Program-made: the position numbers and the translations under genes
DNA from: Hylemonella sp.
GTDB taxonomy: Bacteria > Pseudomonadota > Gammaproteobacteria > Burkholderiales > Burkholderiaceae_C
DNA length: 64,000 bases
Direction: 5' to 3'
NCBI RefSeq assembly: GCF_027532185.1
Contig: NZ_JAPZSV010000003.1
Coordinates: 966,507-1,030,506, forward strand
Shown here: positions 23,012 to 36,196 of the stretch, one piece after another
How positions within the stretch are numbered: position 1 is the first letter of the stretch
Layout of the letters: every line of letters begins with the position of its first letter
Notes under the pieces: model-generated
Databases searched by the model: none
Seen by the model: the letters and a program-made list of their open reading frames with translations, nothing else
Told to the model about the DNA's origin: nothing

Positions 23012-23917
23012 TCACCCGCGCTTGTTGAGGACGGCCGTGGCCACACGCGAGTTGGGCTTGCGGCCCAGCGCGGCACTGATATACACGCCTGCATCCACCA
23101 GTTTGTCGAGGTCGATCCCGGTGTCGATGCCCAAGCCTTGCAACAGATAGACCAGATCCTCCGTCGCCACATTGCCGGTGGCGCCCTTGGCATAAGGGCA
23201 GCCGCCCAGACCCGCTGAGGAGGACTGGAAGTTCCACACCCCCATCTCGAGTGCGGCATAGGCGTTGGAGAGGGCCTGCCCATAGGTGTCGTGGAAATGG
23301 CCCGAGACGTGATCGATGTCGAAGTGCGCCAGCGTGGCCTCGATGGCACGCTGCACCTTGAGCGGCGTGCCCACACCGATGGTGTCGGCCACGTCCACGC
23401 GCTGCACGCCGATGTCCTTCATCAGCCCGGCCAGCATGCCCACGCGCGCGGGCGCCACCTCCCCCTCATACGGGCAGCCCACGGTGCAGCTCATGGCGCC
23501 GCGCACACGGATGCCGGCCGCCAGCGCCGCCTCGACCACGGGGGCGAAACGCTCGATGCTTTCGGCGATCGAGCAGTTGATGTTCTTCTGGCTGAAGGCC
23601 TCGCTGGCCGCACCGAAGACCACGATCTCGTCGGGCTTGGACAGCACGGCCGTTTCCCAACCCTTGAGGTTGGGCACCAGCACCGAGTAGCGCACCCCCG
23701 GCTGGCGGGCGATGCCGGCCATGACCTCGGCGTTGTCGCCCATCTGCGGCACCCACTTGGGTGACACAAAGCTGGTGACCTCGATCTCCGTCAGGCCCGC
23801 CTCCTGCAGGCGCTGCACGAGCTCGATCTTCACGGCTGCGGGCACGGGCTGCTTCTCGTTCTGCAGGCCGTCGCGCGGGCCGACATCGATGATCTGGACG
23901 CGGGTCGGGAAATTCAT
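23012..23917 (-). CDS. mvaB: Hydroxymethylglutaryl-CoA lyase
   Basis: Predicted 301 residues, normal length. It cleaves HMG-CoA to acetyl-CoA and acetoacetate, the last step of leucine breakdown. IIDVGPRDGLQNE is the HMGL-like N-terminal motif (Arg and Asp of the active site), VTSFVSPKWVPQMGD, SGHFHDTYGQALSNA with the metal His pair and the Cys loop GLGGCPYAKGATGNVATED agree with the family. The ATG at 23917 starts one base after the ghrA stop codon (stop 23919-23921). The gene follows mccA and ghrA, consistent with leucine catabolism. Confidence 0.95.
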   Translation of the reverse strand: MNFPTRVQIIDVGPRDGLQNEKQPVPAAVKIELVQRLQEAGLTEIEVTSFVSPKWVPQMGDNAEVMAGIARQPGVRYSVLVPNLKGWETAVLSKPDEIVVFGAASEAFSQKNINCSIAESIERFAPVVEAALAAGIRVRGAMSCTVGCPYEGEVAPARVGMLAGLMKDIGVQRVDVADTIGVGTPLKVQRAIEATLAHFDIDHVSGHFHDTYGQALSNAYAALEMGVWNFQSSSAGLGGCPYAKGATGNVATEDLVYLLQGLGIDTGIDLDKLVDAGVYISAALGRKPNSRVATAVLNKRG

Positions 23918-23918
23918 G

Positions 23919-24839
23919 TCAGTAGCCTTTGGCGGGGTCCACGATACCCGCAATCGTTTCGCCACGCTCCAGCCGGGCGATCTTGCTCGCGATCTGCGCC
24001 ACACTCTCGTCGCGCAGGGTGCGTGCCGCCGTGTGCGGGGTGAGGGTGATCTTCGGGTGGCGCCAGAAGGGATGACCGGCCGGCAGAGGCTCCTGCTGGA
24101 ACACATCCAGCGCCGCGCCGGCCAGCTGGCCGCTGTCGAGCAGAGGGATCAGGTCATCCTCGACCAGATGGGCGCCGCGCGCCACATTGATCACATAGGC
24201 CCCCGGCCGCAGCAGGGAAAGCGTCTGGCGGTTCATGATGCCCCGGGTCTCGTCCGTCAGCGGCAGCAGGCAGACCAGCACACGTGTTTCAGCCAGAAAG
24301 TCATCGAGTTGTTCCAGCCCCGCGTAACAACGCACACCCGGCACGTCCTTGGCGCTGCGGCTCCAGCCCAGCACCGGAAACTCGAAGGCCTGCACCGCGC
24401 GCGCCACGCGCTGGCCCAGCACGCCCAGACCCATGATGCCGACAGGAAAGTCCTCACGCAGACGCGGCTTGCGGAAGGACCATTTGCCCTGCGCCACATC
24501 GGCGTCATACCCATCGAACTCGCGGAAATGGCGGATCAGCGCATGCAGCACGTACTCGGCCATCTGCACCGACATGCCAGCGTCGTCCAGGCGCACGAGC
24601 TTGGTCGCGGTCGAAAAACGGAGTTGCGTCAGCGCGTCCACGCCCGCGCCCAGGTTGAACAGAGCCTTGAGCTGCGGCTGCTCGTCGAGGAATTGCTGCG
24701 GCGGCGCCCAGACCACGGCGTAGTCGCCCGGTGCCGCACCGGGAGTCCAGGCCTCGATGCTGGCTTGCGGCAACGCGGCGCGCAGCGCCGCGAGCCAGGG
24801 CTCGGGTTTGAAATCGGTGCCGCAGAAATAGATCTTCAT
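23919..24839 (-). CDS. ghrA: Glyoxylate/hydroxypyruvate reductase A-like D-2-hydroxyacid dehydrogenase
   Basis: Predicted 306 residues. The NAD(P) Rossmann motif GIMGLGVLGQRVARA lies near residues 134-148. The catalytic Arg is in INVARGAHLVED, the Glu in DVFQQEPLP and the His in TPHTAA. The short length and FNLGAGVDAL near residue 61 match GhrA rather than the longer SerA type. It reduces glyoxylate or hydroxypyruvate; its role in a leucine/biotin gene group is not obvious. It lies 35 bases after mccA and one base before the HMG-CoA lyase start. Confidence 0.86.
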   Translation of the reverse strand: MKIYFCGTDFKPEPWLAALRAALPQASIEAWTPGAAPGDYAVVWAPPQQFLDEQPQLKALFNLGAGVDALTQLRFSTATKLVRLDDAGMSVQMAEYVLHALIRHFREFDGYDADVAQGKWSFRKPRLREDFPVGIMGLGVLGQRVARAVQAFEFPVLGWSRSAKDVPGVRCYAGLEQLDDFLAETRVLVCLLPLTDETRGIMNRQTLSLLRPGAYVINVARGAHLVEDDLIPLLDSGQLAGAALDVFQQEPLPAGHPFWRHPKITLTPHTAARTLRDESVAQIASKIARLERGETIAGIVDPAKGY

Positions 24840-24874
24840 GCGCGGAGCTTAACGGGGCGGGATCGGGCGGGCGG

Positions 24875-26870
<1,996 letters not shown>

Positions 26871-26878
<8 letters not shown>

Positions 26879-26999
26879 GCCGTGCCTCCATCGCGGTGAA
26901 ACCGCCTGCGTGCGCTGCGCGCACCAAGCCATTGAGCTGCGCTGCTGCGCGGTGATGCCGCTGGTCACCGCGATTGGCAATCAGGATCTTCTTAAACAT
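26871..26999 (-). other. Upstream open reading frame created by the duplicated mccA start
   Basis: The second copy of the repeat provides an ATG at 26999 that opens 42 codons ([20 protein letters not shown]...) and stops at TAA 26871-26873, overlapping the real mccA start by 8 bases. The first 11 residues equal those of mccA. It may couple translation from bioD to mccA, be a relic, or be untranslated. No ribosome site was established for this ATG, which lies inside the end of bioD. Confidence 0.3.
26965..26999 (-). repeat. 35-bp direct repeat, upstream copy overlapping the bioD stop
   Basis: Exact copy of 26844-26878. Its first bases (ATGTTTAA) also supply the last codons and stop of bioD (stop at 26992-26994). 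Confidence 0.9.
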
Positions 27000-27681
27000 C
27001 GGTCTTCACCTTTCCGAGGTCCAGGTAGGCGGCGGCGGCCGCAGCGGTGGGCTGATCCAGCCGTGGGATGCGACCCAACAGCGGCGCATCCAGACGGGCC
27101 GCGATGGCTTCCACATTGCCGTTCGCATGCTCCATGGCCGGGTCCGCTGTGTTGGCCACCCAGCCCACGAGCTTGAGGCCGCGCGCGGCAATGGCCTCGG
27201 CCGTCAACAGGGCGTGGTTGATACAGCCCAGGCGCAGGCCGACGACGAGGATGACGGGCAGGCCCAGCTGGCGCGCCAGGTCCGAGGTGTCGTAGCTGTT
27301 GGTCAGCGGCACGCGCCAGCCGCCCACGCCTTCGACCACCACAGCCTCGGCCTGCGCGCGTACCTTTTCGTAGGCCGCGACGATGCGGCGCGGCTCGATG
27401 GGCTGGAACTCCAGCGCCGCGGCAATGTGCGGCGCGGCCGGGGTGCGGAAGAGATAGGGCGTGGTCAGTTCGCGCGGCAGCTTGAGCGGCGCGGCCGCGT
27501 AGAGGAAATCCACGTCCTCGTTGCGCAGCACGCCCTCGCGCTCTTCGGCCCCGGCGGCCACAGGCTTCATGCCGGCCGCGCGCACGCCGGCCTGCCCCAG
27601 GGCATGGAGCAGCGCGCCGCTGACGAGGGTCTTGCCGATCTCGGTATCGGTGCCGGTGACGAAGCAGGAAAAGGCAGGCAT
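26992..27681 (-). CDS. bioD: Dethiobiotin synthetase
   Basis: Predicted 229 residues. [15 protein letters not shown] near residues 7-21 is the BioD P-loop, MKPVAAG the substrate Lys region, [11 protein letters not shown] the Mg/ATP region, and [15 protein letters not shown] with GWVANTAD are typical. It closes the ureido ring of biotin using ATP and CO2. It begins directly at the bioF stop codon. The last codons lie in the 35-bp repeat shared with the mccA start, so the natural C terminus may have been altered by that duplication. Confidence 0.94.
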   Translation of the reverse strand: MPAFSCFVTGTDTEIGKTLVSGALLHALGQAGVRAAGMKPVAAGAEEREGVLRNEDVDFLYAAAPLKLPRELTTPYLFRTPAAPHIAAALEFQPIEPRRIVAAYEKVRAQAEAVVVEGVGGWRVPLTNSYDTSDLARQLGLPVILVVGLRLGCINHALLTAEAIAARGLKLVGWVANTADPAMEHANGNVEAIAARLDAPLLGRIPRLDQPTAAAAAAYLDLGKVKTDV

Positions 27682-28875
27682 TCAGGATTCTTTCGCAAGG
27701 GTGTGCAGCGCGTCCAGCAAACGCGCCACGTCGTCATGGGTATGGGTGGCCGAAAGCGTGATGCGCAGGCGTGCCGTGCCCGCAGGCACGGTGGGCGCGC
27801 GGATGGCCGAGACCCAGAGGCCCTGCTCCAGCAGGGCCTGGGCGGCGGCCAGGACTTCGGCATTGCCGCCGATGACCAGAGGCTGGATGGGCGTTGCCGA
27901 GGCCAGGCGTTTCCACCCCGCGTGCAAGGGCATCCCGCTCAGCTGGTGCTGCAGCAGCTCCAGCTGAGCACGGCGCTGCTGGCCTTCGCGGCTGTCGATG
28001 AGCGCCACGCTGGTGAGCAGCGCATGGGCCAGGGCGGGCGCGGCAGCTGTGGTGTAGATGTAGGGGCGTGCGCGCTGCACCAGCCAGTCGATCACGGTGG
28101 CGTGCGCGGCCACAAAGGCACCGCTGACGCCCGCGGCCTTGCCCAGCGTCCCCATGTAGACCAGCTGCGGGGATGTCAGGCTGAAATACTCCAGCGCGCC
28201 ACGGCCGTGCTCGCCGAGCACGCCGAAGCCGTGCGCATCGTCCACGAGCAGCCAGGCGCCGTGACGCTCGCACAGCGCCAGGATCTGCGGCAGCGGTGCG
28301 ATGTCGCCGTCCATGCTGAAGACGCTGTCGGTCACGACGATCTTCGTCTTGGCGCTGCTTACCGCCAACGCCGCCTCCAGAGCGGGCACGTCGTTGTGGG
28401 CATAGACCGTGACCTTGGCGCGCGCCAGGCGCGTGCCATCGATGATGGACGCGTGGTTGAGTGCGTCGGAAAAGATCTCGGCCTCGCCCGGCGTGGCCGC
28501 GGCCAGGGCCGTGAGCACGGCAAGATTGGCCATGTAGCCCGTGCTGAGGTAAAGGGCACGCGGCTGCAGCAGATGCGGCGCCAGGAAATCGGCCAGACGT
28601 TCTTCGAGTTCCTCATGGGCTTTCGAGTGCCCGCTGACCAGGTGCGAGGCCCCGCTGCCCGCGCCGTAGAGGCGCGCTCCTTCCTGCAGCGCCGCGGTGA
28701 CGCGCGGGTCTGCGGCCAGGCCCAGGTAGTCGTTGCTGTTGAAGCTCAGCACGCGCCGCCCGTCCACGACGGTGTGCGGCGCACAGGCCGCTTCGGCCGT
28801 GCGACGGCGGCGGCGCAGGCCCTGGGTGTCGAGTTGCTCGATCTGCGCCTGCAGCACGTCGATCAGCGCAGTCAT
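27682..28875 (-). CDS. bioF: 8-amino-7-oxononanoate synthase
   Basis: Predicted 397 residues, a PLP enzyme that condenses pimeloyl-thioester with alanine in biotin synthesis. [59 protein letters not shown] and the PLP Lys in [13 protein letters not shown] are the family landmarks. It overlaps bioA by 4 bases (ATGA) and abuts bioD, so the three are translated together. Confidence 0.95.
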   Translation of the reverse strand: MTALIDVLQAQIEQLDTQGLRRRRRTAEAACAPHTVVDGRRVLSFNSNDYLGLAADPRVTAALQEGARLYGAGSGASHLVSGHSKAHEELEERLADFLAPHLLQPRALYLSTGYMANLAVLTALAAATPGEAEIFSDALNHASIIDGTRLARAKVTVYAHNDVPALEAALAVSSAKTKIVVTDSVFSMDGDIAPLPQILALCERHGAWLLVDDAHGFGVLGEHGRGALEYFSLTSPQLVYMGTLGKAAGVSGAFVAAHATVIDWLVQRARPYIYTTAAAPALAHALLTSVALIDSREGQQRRAQLELLQHQLSGMPLHAGWKRLASATPIQPLVIGGNAEVLAAAQALLEQGLWVSAIRAPTVPAGTARLRITLSATHTHDDVARLLDALHTLAKES

Positions 28876-30215
28876 GCCATCACCTCCTCGAAGGTGGCGC
28901 GGGTGCGCTGCGCGAGCTGTTCGATCTCGCCATCGTTCAGCACATAAGGCGGCATCAGGTAGACCGTGCGGCCGATGGGACGCAGCAGCAAACCACGCTG
29001 CAGGGCGGCCGTGAAGAAACGGCGCGAGAAGGTGGCGGCCCGCTCCGGATCGTCAAGCATGGCGTCGAAGGCCCAGATCATGCCGCGCCGGCGGACATGC
29101 CGGACACGCGCGTCCTGCGCCAACGGCTGCAGGGCCGCCGTGAGCTGCGCGGCCTTGGCGCGGTTGGTCTTCAGCACCTCGTCCTGCGCAAAGATATCCA
29201 GCGTGGCCAGGGCCGCACGGCAGGCCAGCGGGTTGCCGGTGTAGGAATGCGAATGCAGGAAACCGCGCGTGACGTCGGGGTCGTAGAAGGCCTGGTAGAT
29301 GCGGTCGCGGGTCATCACCAGCGACAGCGGCAGGTAACCGCCACTGATGCCCTTGGACAGGCAGAGGAAGTCAGGCCAGATACCCGCTTGTTCGCACGCG
29401 AAGAAGCTGCCCGTGCGCCCGCAGCCCACGGCGATCTCGTCGGCAATCAGGTGCACTTGGTACTGGTCACAGAGGGCGCGCACAAGACGCAGGTACTCGG
29501 GGTCGTGCATGGCCATGCCGGTGGCGCACTGCACCAGGGGCTCGACGATGACCGCCGCCACCTTGCCCGCGCGCGCCTGCAGCAGCGCCTCGAGCGCTGC
29601 GGCCGCACGGCGCGCCACGTCAGCCACGCTCTCACCGTCGCGGGCCAGCCTGGCATCCGGGGAAGCCACCACATGGGCGCGCTGGATCAGCGGGCCGTAG
29701 GCGTCGCGGAACAGGGCCACGTCGGTCACCGCCAGCGCGCCGAGGGTCTCCCCGTGGTAGCTGCCCGCGAGGCAGACGAATTCCTGCTTGTCGCTCTGGC
29801 CGCTGTTGCGCCAGTAGTGAAAACTCATCTTGAGCGCGATCTCCACGGCCGAAGCGCCGTCGGAGGCGTAGAAGCAGTGACCGAGCACCCCACCGGTGAG
29901 TGCCGACAGACGCTCGGACAGCTCCACCACGGGTTGGTGCGTGAAGCCCGCCAGCATGGCGTGCTCCAGCCGGTCGAGCTGGTCCTTGAGCGCGGCATTG
30001 ATGCGCGGATTGGCGTGGCCGAAGAGGTTGACCCACCAGGAGCTGATGCCGTCCAGGTACTCGCGCCCTTGCGTGTCGATCAGCCAGGGCCCGCGGCCGT
30101 GGCTGACAGGAATCAGCGGCACGGTTTCGTGATGCTGCATCTGCGTGCAGGGGTGCCAGACGCTGCGCAGGCTACGCGCGACCCAGTCGTCTTGGGCGGG
30201 GGGGGACATCGTCAT
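28872..30215 (-). CDS. bioA: Adenosylmethionine-8-amino-7-oxononanoate aminotransferase
   Basis: Predicted 447 residues, class III PLP aminotransferase of biotin synthesis. [77 protein letters not shown] and the PLP Lys in [15 protein letters not shown] identify BioA against other class III enzymes. The start could be 30215 or the second Met at 30209; the ribosome site is weak, which is common inside operons. It follows the DinB gene by 40 bases. Confidence 0.94.
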   Translation of the reverse strand: MTMSPPAQDDWVARSLRSVWHPCTQMQHHETVPLIPVSHGRGPWLIDTQGREYLDGISSWWVNLFGHANPRINAALKDQLDRLEHAMLAGFTHQPVVELSERLSALTGGVLGHCFYASDGASAVEIALKMSFHYWRNSGQSDKQEFVCLAGSYHGETLGALAVTDVALFRDAYGPLIQRAHVVASPDARLARDGESVADVARRAAAALEALLQARAGKVAAVIVEPLVQCATGMAMHDPEYLRLVRALCDQYQVHLIADEIAVGCGRTGSFFACEQAGIWPDFLCLSKGISGGYLPLSLVMTRDRIYQAFYDPDVTRGFLHSHSYTGNPLACRAALATLDIFAQDEVLKTNRAKAAQLTAALQPLAQDARVRHVRRRGMIWAFDAMLDDPERAATFSRRFFTAALQRGLLLRPIGRTVYLMPPYVLNDGEIEQLAQRTRATFEEVMA

Positions 30216-30255
30216 ACGCTCGAAATCATCAGCAAAGGGCCCGCATTCTGACAGC

Positions 30256-30771
30256 TCAGCCCGCAGGCCGCGTCTGCTCCTGCTGCAGCATGTAGACCCA
30301 GTCCAGTTCGGGCGCGGCGTGGCCGCAGGCTGTCAGCGCCGCCGTGATCTGGCCGCGGTGGTGGGTGCCGTGGTTGAACACATGTCCCAGGGTCGCGGCA
30401 AACGGCAGCACGGCCGCCGTGCCGCGCATGGTTGTGTACTCGATCATCCCGGCGTAGCGCTCCACCGGGAGGCTGTCGACCAGATCGCACCAGCGCTCGG
30501 CGTCGCGCAACAGCGCGGCCCTCAAGGCCGAACGGTCCGTTTCCAGTTCGTCGGACAACTGCACGTCGCGCGGCGACACGCCCTCGGCGAATCGCCGATA
30601 CCAGACGCGCGCGCTGGCAACCAGCAGGTGGTTGAGCGTGCCGTGGATGGAGCGGAAGAAGAGACCGGCGTCACCGCGGTAGTCGGCTTCGGGCAAGGCG
30701 TCGAGAGAGTCGTAGAGGCGGCGCGTGGCCCAAAGGTTGTAACGCGCCAGCAGGGCAAAGTAGTCCTTCAC
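30256..30771 (-). CDS. DinB family protein
   Basis: Predicted 171 residues from a GTG start at 30771, 7 bases after the mccB stop with GAGG at good spacing. The four-helix DinB pattern is clear: YNLWATRRLYDSL, SIHGTLNHLLVASARVWYRR with one metal His, and FNHGTHHRGQITAALTACGH with the other two His. DinB/YfiT-like proteins bind Ni/Zn and some act as thiol transferases; this one is not assignable further. An upstream ATG would add an Arg/Ser-rich stretch and overlap mccB, so it was not chosen. Confidence 0.86.
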   Translation of the reverse strand: MKDYFALLARYNLWATRRLYDSLDALPEADYRGDAGLFFRSIHGTLNHLLVASARVWYRRFAEGVSPRDVQLSDELETDRSALRAALLRDAERWCDLVDSLPVERYAGMIEYTTMRGTAAVLPFAATLGHVFNHGTHHRGQITAALTACGHAAPELDWVYMLQQEQTRPAG

Positions 30772-30778
30772 GCAGACC

Positions 30779-32386
<1,608 letters not shown>

Positions 32387-32412
32387 GGCGGGCTTTCGAG
32401 AGTCGACGGGTG

Positions 32413-32436
32413 ATTGACGTTTACGTAAACGTCAAT
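32413..32436. promoter_or_regulatory. Putative LiuR operator between mccB and the PAS-GGDEF-EAL gene
   Basis: A perfect 24-nt palindrome: ATTGACGTTTAC followed by its reverse complement. It recurs identically at 49448 and with one mismatch at 37338. It lies 26 bases before the mccB ATG and 117 bases before the divergent PAS-GGDEF-EAL ATG. On the mccB side CACAAT (32435-32440) overlaps its edge and may be the -10 box. The repeat upstream of liuR in the same window supports LiuR as the binder. Confidence 0.82.
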
Positions 32437-32553
32437 TGTGGCAGATTCGGGGCGGGCTGCGCCGCATGGGGCACGATAACGCACCACGGCGGTGCACCCC
32501 GCCGGCACGGGGATTGCTTGCCCCAGGCTAGCCCTGCGCATATCCTTCCTGCC

Positions 32554-34722
32554 ATGACCGTCCACCCCGCACGCATCCGTCGCGCCAGCCTGCTGAGCGT
32601 GGGCGAGCTCGACCGTGCCCGCGTGCTGGACACCCTGGTCAACAACCTGGACGGCATGGCCTACCGCTGCCGGCACGACGAGACCTGGCGCATGATCTTC
32701 GTGAGCCAGGGCTGCCAGAGCCTGACTGGCTACGGACCGTCGGCGCTGGTGCAGAACGCCGTCATCAGCTGGGAAGACATCACCCACCCGTTGGACCGCA
32801 GCCGCGTGCGCGCCCAGATCGACGAGGCCGTGCACAACGGCCAGCGCTTCACCGTCGAGTACCGCATCACCACCCAGGCCGGTGTGATCAAGTGGGTGCA
32901 CGAGCGCGGCATCGCCGTGCACGACGAGCAGGGCGAACTGGTGATCGAGGGCTTCATCGAAGACATCACGGCCCAACGCGAAATGGTGCAGGCGCAGAAA
33001 GAAGCCGAGCTGCGCTACCGCAACATCTTCGAACACGCGTCCGAAGGCATCTTCCAGACCACGCCCGAGGGTCGCTACCTGGCCGCCAACCCGGCGCTCG
33101 CGCGTCTCTACGGCTACCCCTCCCCGGCGGCGCTGATGAGCGGCCTGGACGACATCGGCCGCCAGCTCTATGTGAAAAGCAGCCAGCGCGAGCGCTTCCG
33201 GCAGCTCATGGACCAGCACGGGGAGGTGCTGAACTTCGAATCCGAGGTCTACCGCGCCGACGGCACCCGACTGTGGATCTCGGAGAACGCGCACATCGTG
33301 CGCGATGCCGATGGCCGCGTGCTCTACTACGAAGGCACGGTGCAGGACATCTCGGAACGCCGCCGCCACCAGGAGGAACTGGAGCGCCAGGCCAACCACG
33401 ACATGCTCACAGGCCTGCCCAACCGCATCCTGCTCGCCGACCGCGTGGAGCAGGCCATCGCGCGGGCCGACCGCCTGGGCTACTACTTGGCCGTGGTCTT
33501 CATCGACCTGGACAACTTCAAGTTCATCAACGACAGCCTGGGCCATGGGGCCGGCGACGAGCTGCTCAAGGCCATCGCCACGCGCCTGCAGCACTGCGTG
33601 CGCGGCACCGATACTGTGGCGCGGCTGGGCGGCGACGAGTTCGTGCTGCTGCTGAGCGACCACTTCCGCGCCAGCACCGTGATCTCGCAACTGAAGCGCG
33701 TGCTGGCGGAGATCGGCCAGCCCGTCATGCTCTCGGGCCGCGAGTTTCACGTCGGCGCCAGCCTGGGCGTGGCCATGTATCCGGCCGACGGCGACAACAG
33801 CGACGCCCTGCTCAAGCATGCCGACACCGCGATGTACGCGGCCAAGAACAGCGGGCGCAACACCTTCCAGTTCTTCACGCGCGAGCTCAACCGCGTGGCC
33901 GACGAGCGCCTCAACATTGAAGCGGCCCTGCGCCACGCCATCGAGCGCGACGCGCTGGAGGTGCACTACCAGCCCAAGGTGGACCATCGCCGCCGCGTCG
34001 TGGGCGTGGAGGCGCTGGCACGTTGGGTCCATCCAGAATACGGCCTCATCAGCCCGGACCGCTTCATCCCCATTGCCGAAGAGACCGGCCTGATCATGCC
34101 GCTGACCACGGCCGTGCTGCGGCGCGCCTTCTCCGCCGCGCGTGCCTGGAACCAGCTCTCGCCTACCCCGCTGCGCATTGCCGTCAACCTCTCGGCGCGG
34201 CTGTTCCTCGGCGGCGATATCGTGGCCCATGTGGCCGGCCTGCTGCAGGAAGCCCAGCTGTCGCCGGGCCTGGTGGAGATCGAGATCACCGAGACCGTGT
34301 TCATGGGCGACAGCGAGCAGGTTGTCGGCACCCTGCGTGACTTCAAGGACCTGGGCGTGCAGCTGGCCATGGATGATTTCGGCACCGGCTACTCCTCGCT
34401 GAGCTACCTGCGCCGCTTCCCGCTGGACATCATCAAGATCGACCGTTCGCTCGTCACCGGCATCGAGCACGAGGAGGAAGTGGCCATGATCGCGCGCGCC
34501 GTGATCTCCCTCGGCCAGAGCCTGCGCAAGACCGTGGTGGCCGAGGGCGTGGAGAACCCGGCCCAGTTCGACTTCCTGCGTTTCCAGGGCTGCCACGAAT
34601 TCCAGGGCTATCTGCTGTCGCGCCCGCTGCGCGAGCACGAGATCACGGCGCTGTTGCGGGCCGGCGGCGTACTCGCCGCACCGACTCCGCGCCCTAGCTC
34701 GGGCTTTGCGCCACTGGGCTGA
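32554..34722 (+). CDS. PAS-PAS-GGDEF-EAL cyclic-di-GMP enzyme
   Basis: Predicted 722 residues with no membrane segment. Residues ~20-140 and ~145-270 are PAS domains (YRITTQAGVIKWVHERG; ASEGIFQTTPEGRYLAANPA). The GGDEF domain is intact: DLDNFKFINDSLGH and LGGDEF near residue 359. The EAL domain has VEALARW near 486, NLSARLF, EITETVFM, DDFGTGYSSLSYL and VAEGVEN, all expected of an active phosphodiesterase. It may therefore make and break c-di-GMP in response to a cytoplasmic PAS signal. It shares a 167-base divergent region and the putative LiuR operator with mccB. The ATG at 32554 lacks a clear Shine-Dalgarno. Confidence 0.92.
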   Translation: MTVHPARIRRASLLSVGELDRARVLDTLVNNLDGMAYRCRHDETWRMIFVSQGCQSLTGYGPSALVQNAVISWEDITHPLDRSRVRAQIDEAVHNGQRFTVEYRITTQAGVIKWVHERGIAVHDEQGELVIEGFIEDITAQREMVQAQKEAELRYRNIFEHASEGIFQTTPEGRYLAANPALARLYGYPSPAALMSGLDDIGRQLYVKSSQRERFRQLMDQHGEVLNFESEVYRADGTRLWISENAHIVRDADGRVLYYEGTVQDISERRRHQEELERQANHDMLTGLPNRILLADRVEQAIARADRLGYYLAVVFIDLDNFKFINDSLGHGAGDELLKAIATRLQHCVRGTDTVARLGGDEFVLLLSDHFRASTVISQLKRVLAEIGQPVMLSGREFHVGASLGVAMYPADGDNSDALLKHADTAMYAAKNSGRNTFQFFTRELNRVADERLNIEAALRHAIERDALEVHYQPKVDHRRRVVGVEALARWVHPEYGLISPDRFIPIAEETGLIMPLTTAVLRRAFSAARAWNQLSPTPLRIAVNLSARLFLGGDIVAHVAGLLQEAQLSPGLVEIEITETVFMGDSEQVVGTLRDFKDLGVQLAMDDFGTGYSSLSYLRRFPLDIIKIDRSLVTGIEHEEEVAMIARAVISLGQSLRKTVVAEGVENPAQFDFLRFQGCHEFQGYLLSRPLREHEITALLRAGGVLAAPTPRPSSGFAPLG

Positions 34723-34724
34723 CT

Positions 34725-35375
34725 TCAAGCAAGCAGCGCAGGCAGCTGCGCCATGTCGCGAAACACCGCGGCCACGCCGGCGCGCTCGAAGGGTGTGGTG
34801 TCGCCATGTGGCACATAGGCCAGCACCGTGGCACCGGCGGCCAGGCCCGCCGTGGCACCGATCAGGCTGTCCTCCACCACCGCGCAACGCCGGGGGGCGG
34901 CATCGAGTGCCGCCGCCGCAGCCAGGTAGACATCGGGGTGCGGTTTGGAGCGCGGCATCTCGTGGCCGCTAAAGATGCGCCCCGCGAAGTAGTCGTGCAG
35001 ACCCACCTTGCGCAGCTGCAGCTCGACCTTCTGGCGGTCAGCGCCGGAAGCGCAGGCGATGCGCCCGTCCAGGCGCTCGTGCACCGCATGCACGACCTCG
35101 CGCGCATGGCGCACGATCTCCAGCTCCCGCTCCAGCGCCGCGTTGCGCTGCATGCGAAAAGCCGCCAGCCATTCCTCCGTCAGCGGCTGGCCGGTTTCGC
35201 GCTCGATGCGCGCGCGCTCGTCACGCACCATCTTGCCCAGGAAGATGCGCATGCACTCGGCTTCGCTCAACGCCCAGCCGCGCTCGACCAGCATGTTGCG
35301 CAGCACGCGGTTCACGATGGGCTCGGAATCGACCAGCACGCCGTCGCAGTCGAAGAGCACGGCCTCGAATCTCAC
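34725..35375 (-). CDS. HAD-IA family phosphatase (beta-phosphoglucomutase/sugar phosphatase-like)
   Basis: Predicted 216 residues. Motif I LFDCDGVLVDSE, motif II CASGADRQK, motif III SKPHPDVYL and motif IV VVEDSLIGATAG give a complete HAD-IA phosphatase with a small helical cap (residues ~20-90). The substrate may be a sugar or polyol phosphate. It overlaps the YchJ gene start region by 4 bases and is the last gene of the ACAD-rhodanese-YchJ group. Confidence 0.86.
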   Translation of the reverse strand: MRFEAVLFDCDGVLVDSEPIVNRVLRNMLVERGWALSEAECMRIFLGKMVRDERARIERETGQPLTEEWLAAFRMQRNAALERELEIVRHAREVVHAVHERLDGRIACASGADRQKVELQLRKVGLHDYFAGRIFSGHEMPRSKPHPDVYLAAAAALDAAPRRCAVVEDSLIGATAGLAAGATVLAYVPHGDTTPFERAGVAAVFRDMAQLPALLA

Positions 35376-35752
35376 AGCCAGTCTCCCTCCACGTAATACC
35401 AGCGCCCATCCTCTCGCACAAAACGGCTGCGCTCGTGCAGGCGCACGGCGCGGCCGCTCTTGTCACGCTGGCGCGCGACGAATTCCACCTCGGCATGCGT
35501 GTCGTCGAGTACCTTGAAGTCCCGCACCTCCAGCCCCAGCCATTTCGTGCCGGGATCGAAGCGGATGGTCGAAGGCCGCTTGCTGGCGTACCAGGTCGCA
35601 CGCAGATAGTCGTCGCGCTCCAGCACGAAGGCGCTGTAACGCGAACGCATCAGGGCTTCGGCGTCGGGTGCGGGCTGCCCCTCGAAGTCTTCCACGTACA
35701 GGCCGCAGCACTGCGCATAAGGCAGGCCCTGGCCGCAAGGGCAGTCGCTCAC
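35372..35752 (-). CDS. YchJ-like SEC-C motif protein (UPF0225)
   Basis: Predicted 126 residues. CPCGQGLPYAQCCG at residues 4-17 is the zinc-binding SEC-C motif, followed by the YchJ NTF2-like domain (ALMRSRYSAFVL, YLRATWY, LHERSRFVREDGRWYYVEGD). The family's role is not known. It starts 3 bases after the rhodanese stop and overlaps the HAD gene by 4 bases. Confidence 0.9.
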   Translation of the reverse strand: MSDCPCGQGLPYAQCCGLYVEDFEGQPAPDAEALMRSRYSAFVLERDDYLRATWYASKRPSTIRFDPGTKWLGLEVRDFKVLDDTHAEVEFVARQRDKSGRAVRLHERSRFVREDGRWYYVEGDWL

Positions 35753-35755
35753 GCC

Positions 35756-36172
35756 TCAGCCGCCCTTCTTCGCCTTGCGCTCTTCCAGCGTCTCGGTCGG
35801 GCCACCGTGCTTGACCCACTCGGCATAGCCGCCCTCGATATGCGAAACGTTGATCATGCCCATGTCCTGCAAGGTCTTGGCCGCCAGCGCACTGCGCCAG
35901 CCTGCGCCACAGAACAGGATGAAGTGCTTACGCTCGTCGGCCCACATGGGCTTGTGGTACGGCGACTCGGGGTCGACCCAGAACTCCAGCATGCAGCGCG
36001 GCGCGTGCGTGCTGCCGGTGACGGTGCCGTCCTTGAGCTCGCGCACGTCACGAATATCGACGATCTGCACCTGGGGGTCGTCCAGCATGGCGAGGACCTC
36101 GGGCACGCTGAGGGTACGGACCTGGGCCATGGCCTCGTCGACGAGGGCTCGGAATCCTTTGGTGATGGGCAT
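35756..36172 (-). CDS. Rhodanese-like domain protein
   Basis: Predicted 138 residues, one rhodanese domain. VQIVDIRDVRELKDG is the CH2A-type strand, and the active loop ILFCGAGWRSALAA holds the sulphur-accepting Cys. Ends with GGYAEWVKHGGP. Proposed role: sulphurtransferase or persulphide carrier in the cytoplasm. It lies 24 bases after the acyl-CoA dehydrogenase and is probably cotranscribed with it. Confidence 0.9.
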   Translation of the reverse strand: MPITKGFRALVDEAMAQVRTLSVPEVLAMLDDPQVQIVDIRDVRELKDGTVTGSTHAPRCMLEFWVDPESPYHKPMWADERKHFILFCGAGWRSALAAKTLQDMGMINVSHIEGGYAEWVKHGGPTETLEERKAKKGG

Positions 36173-36196
36173 GTCGATCTCCTGGGCTCGGGGTGT

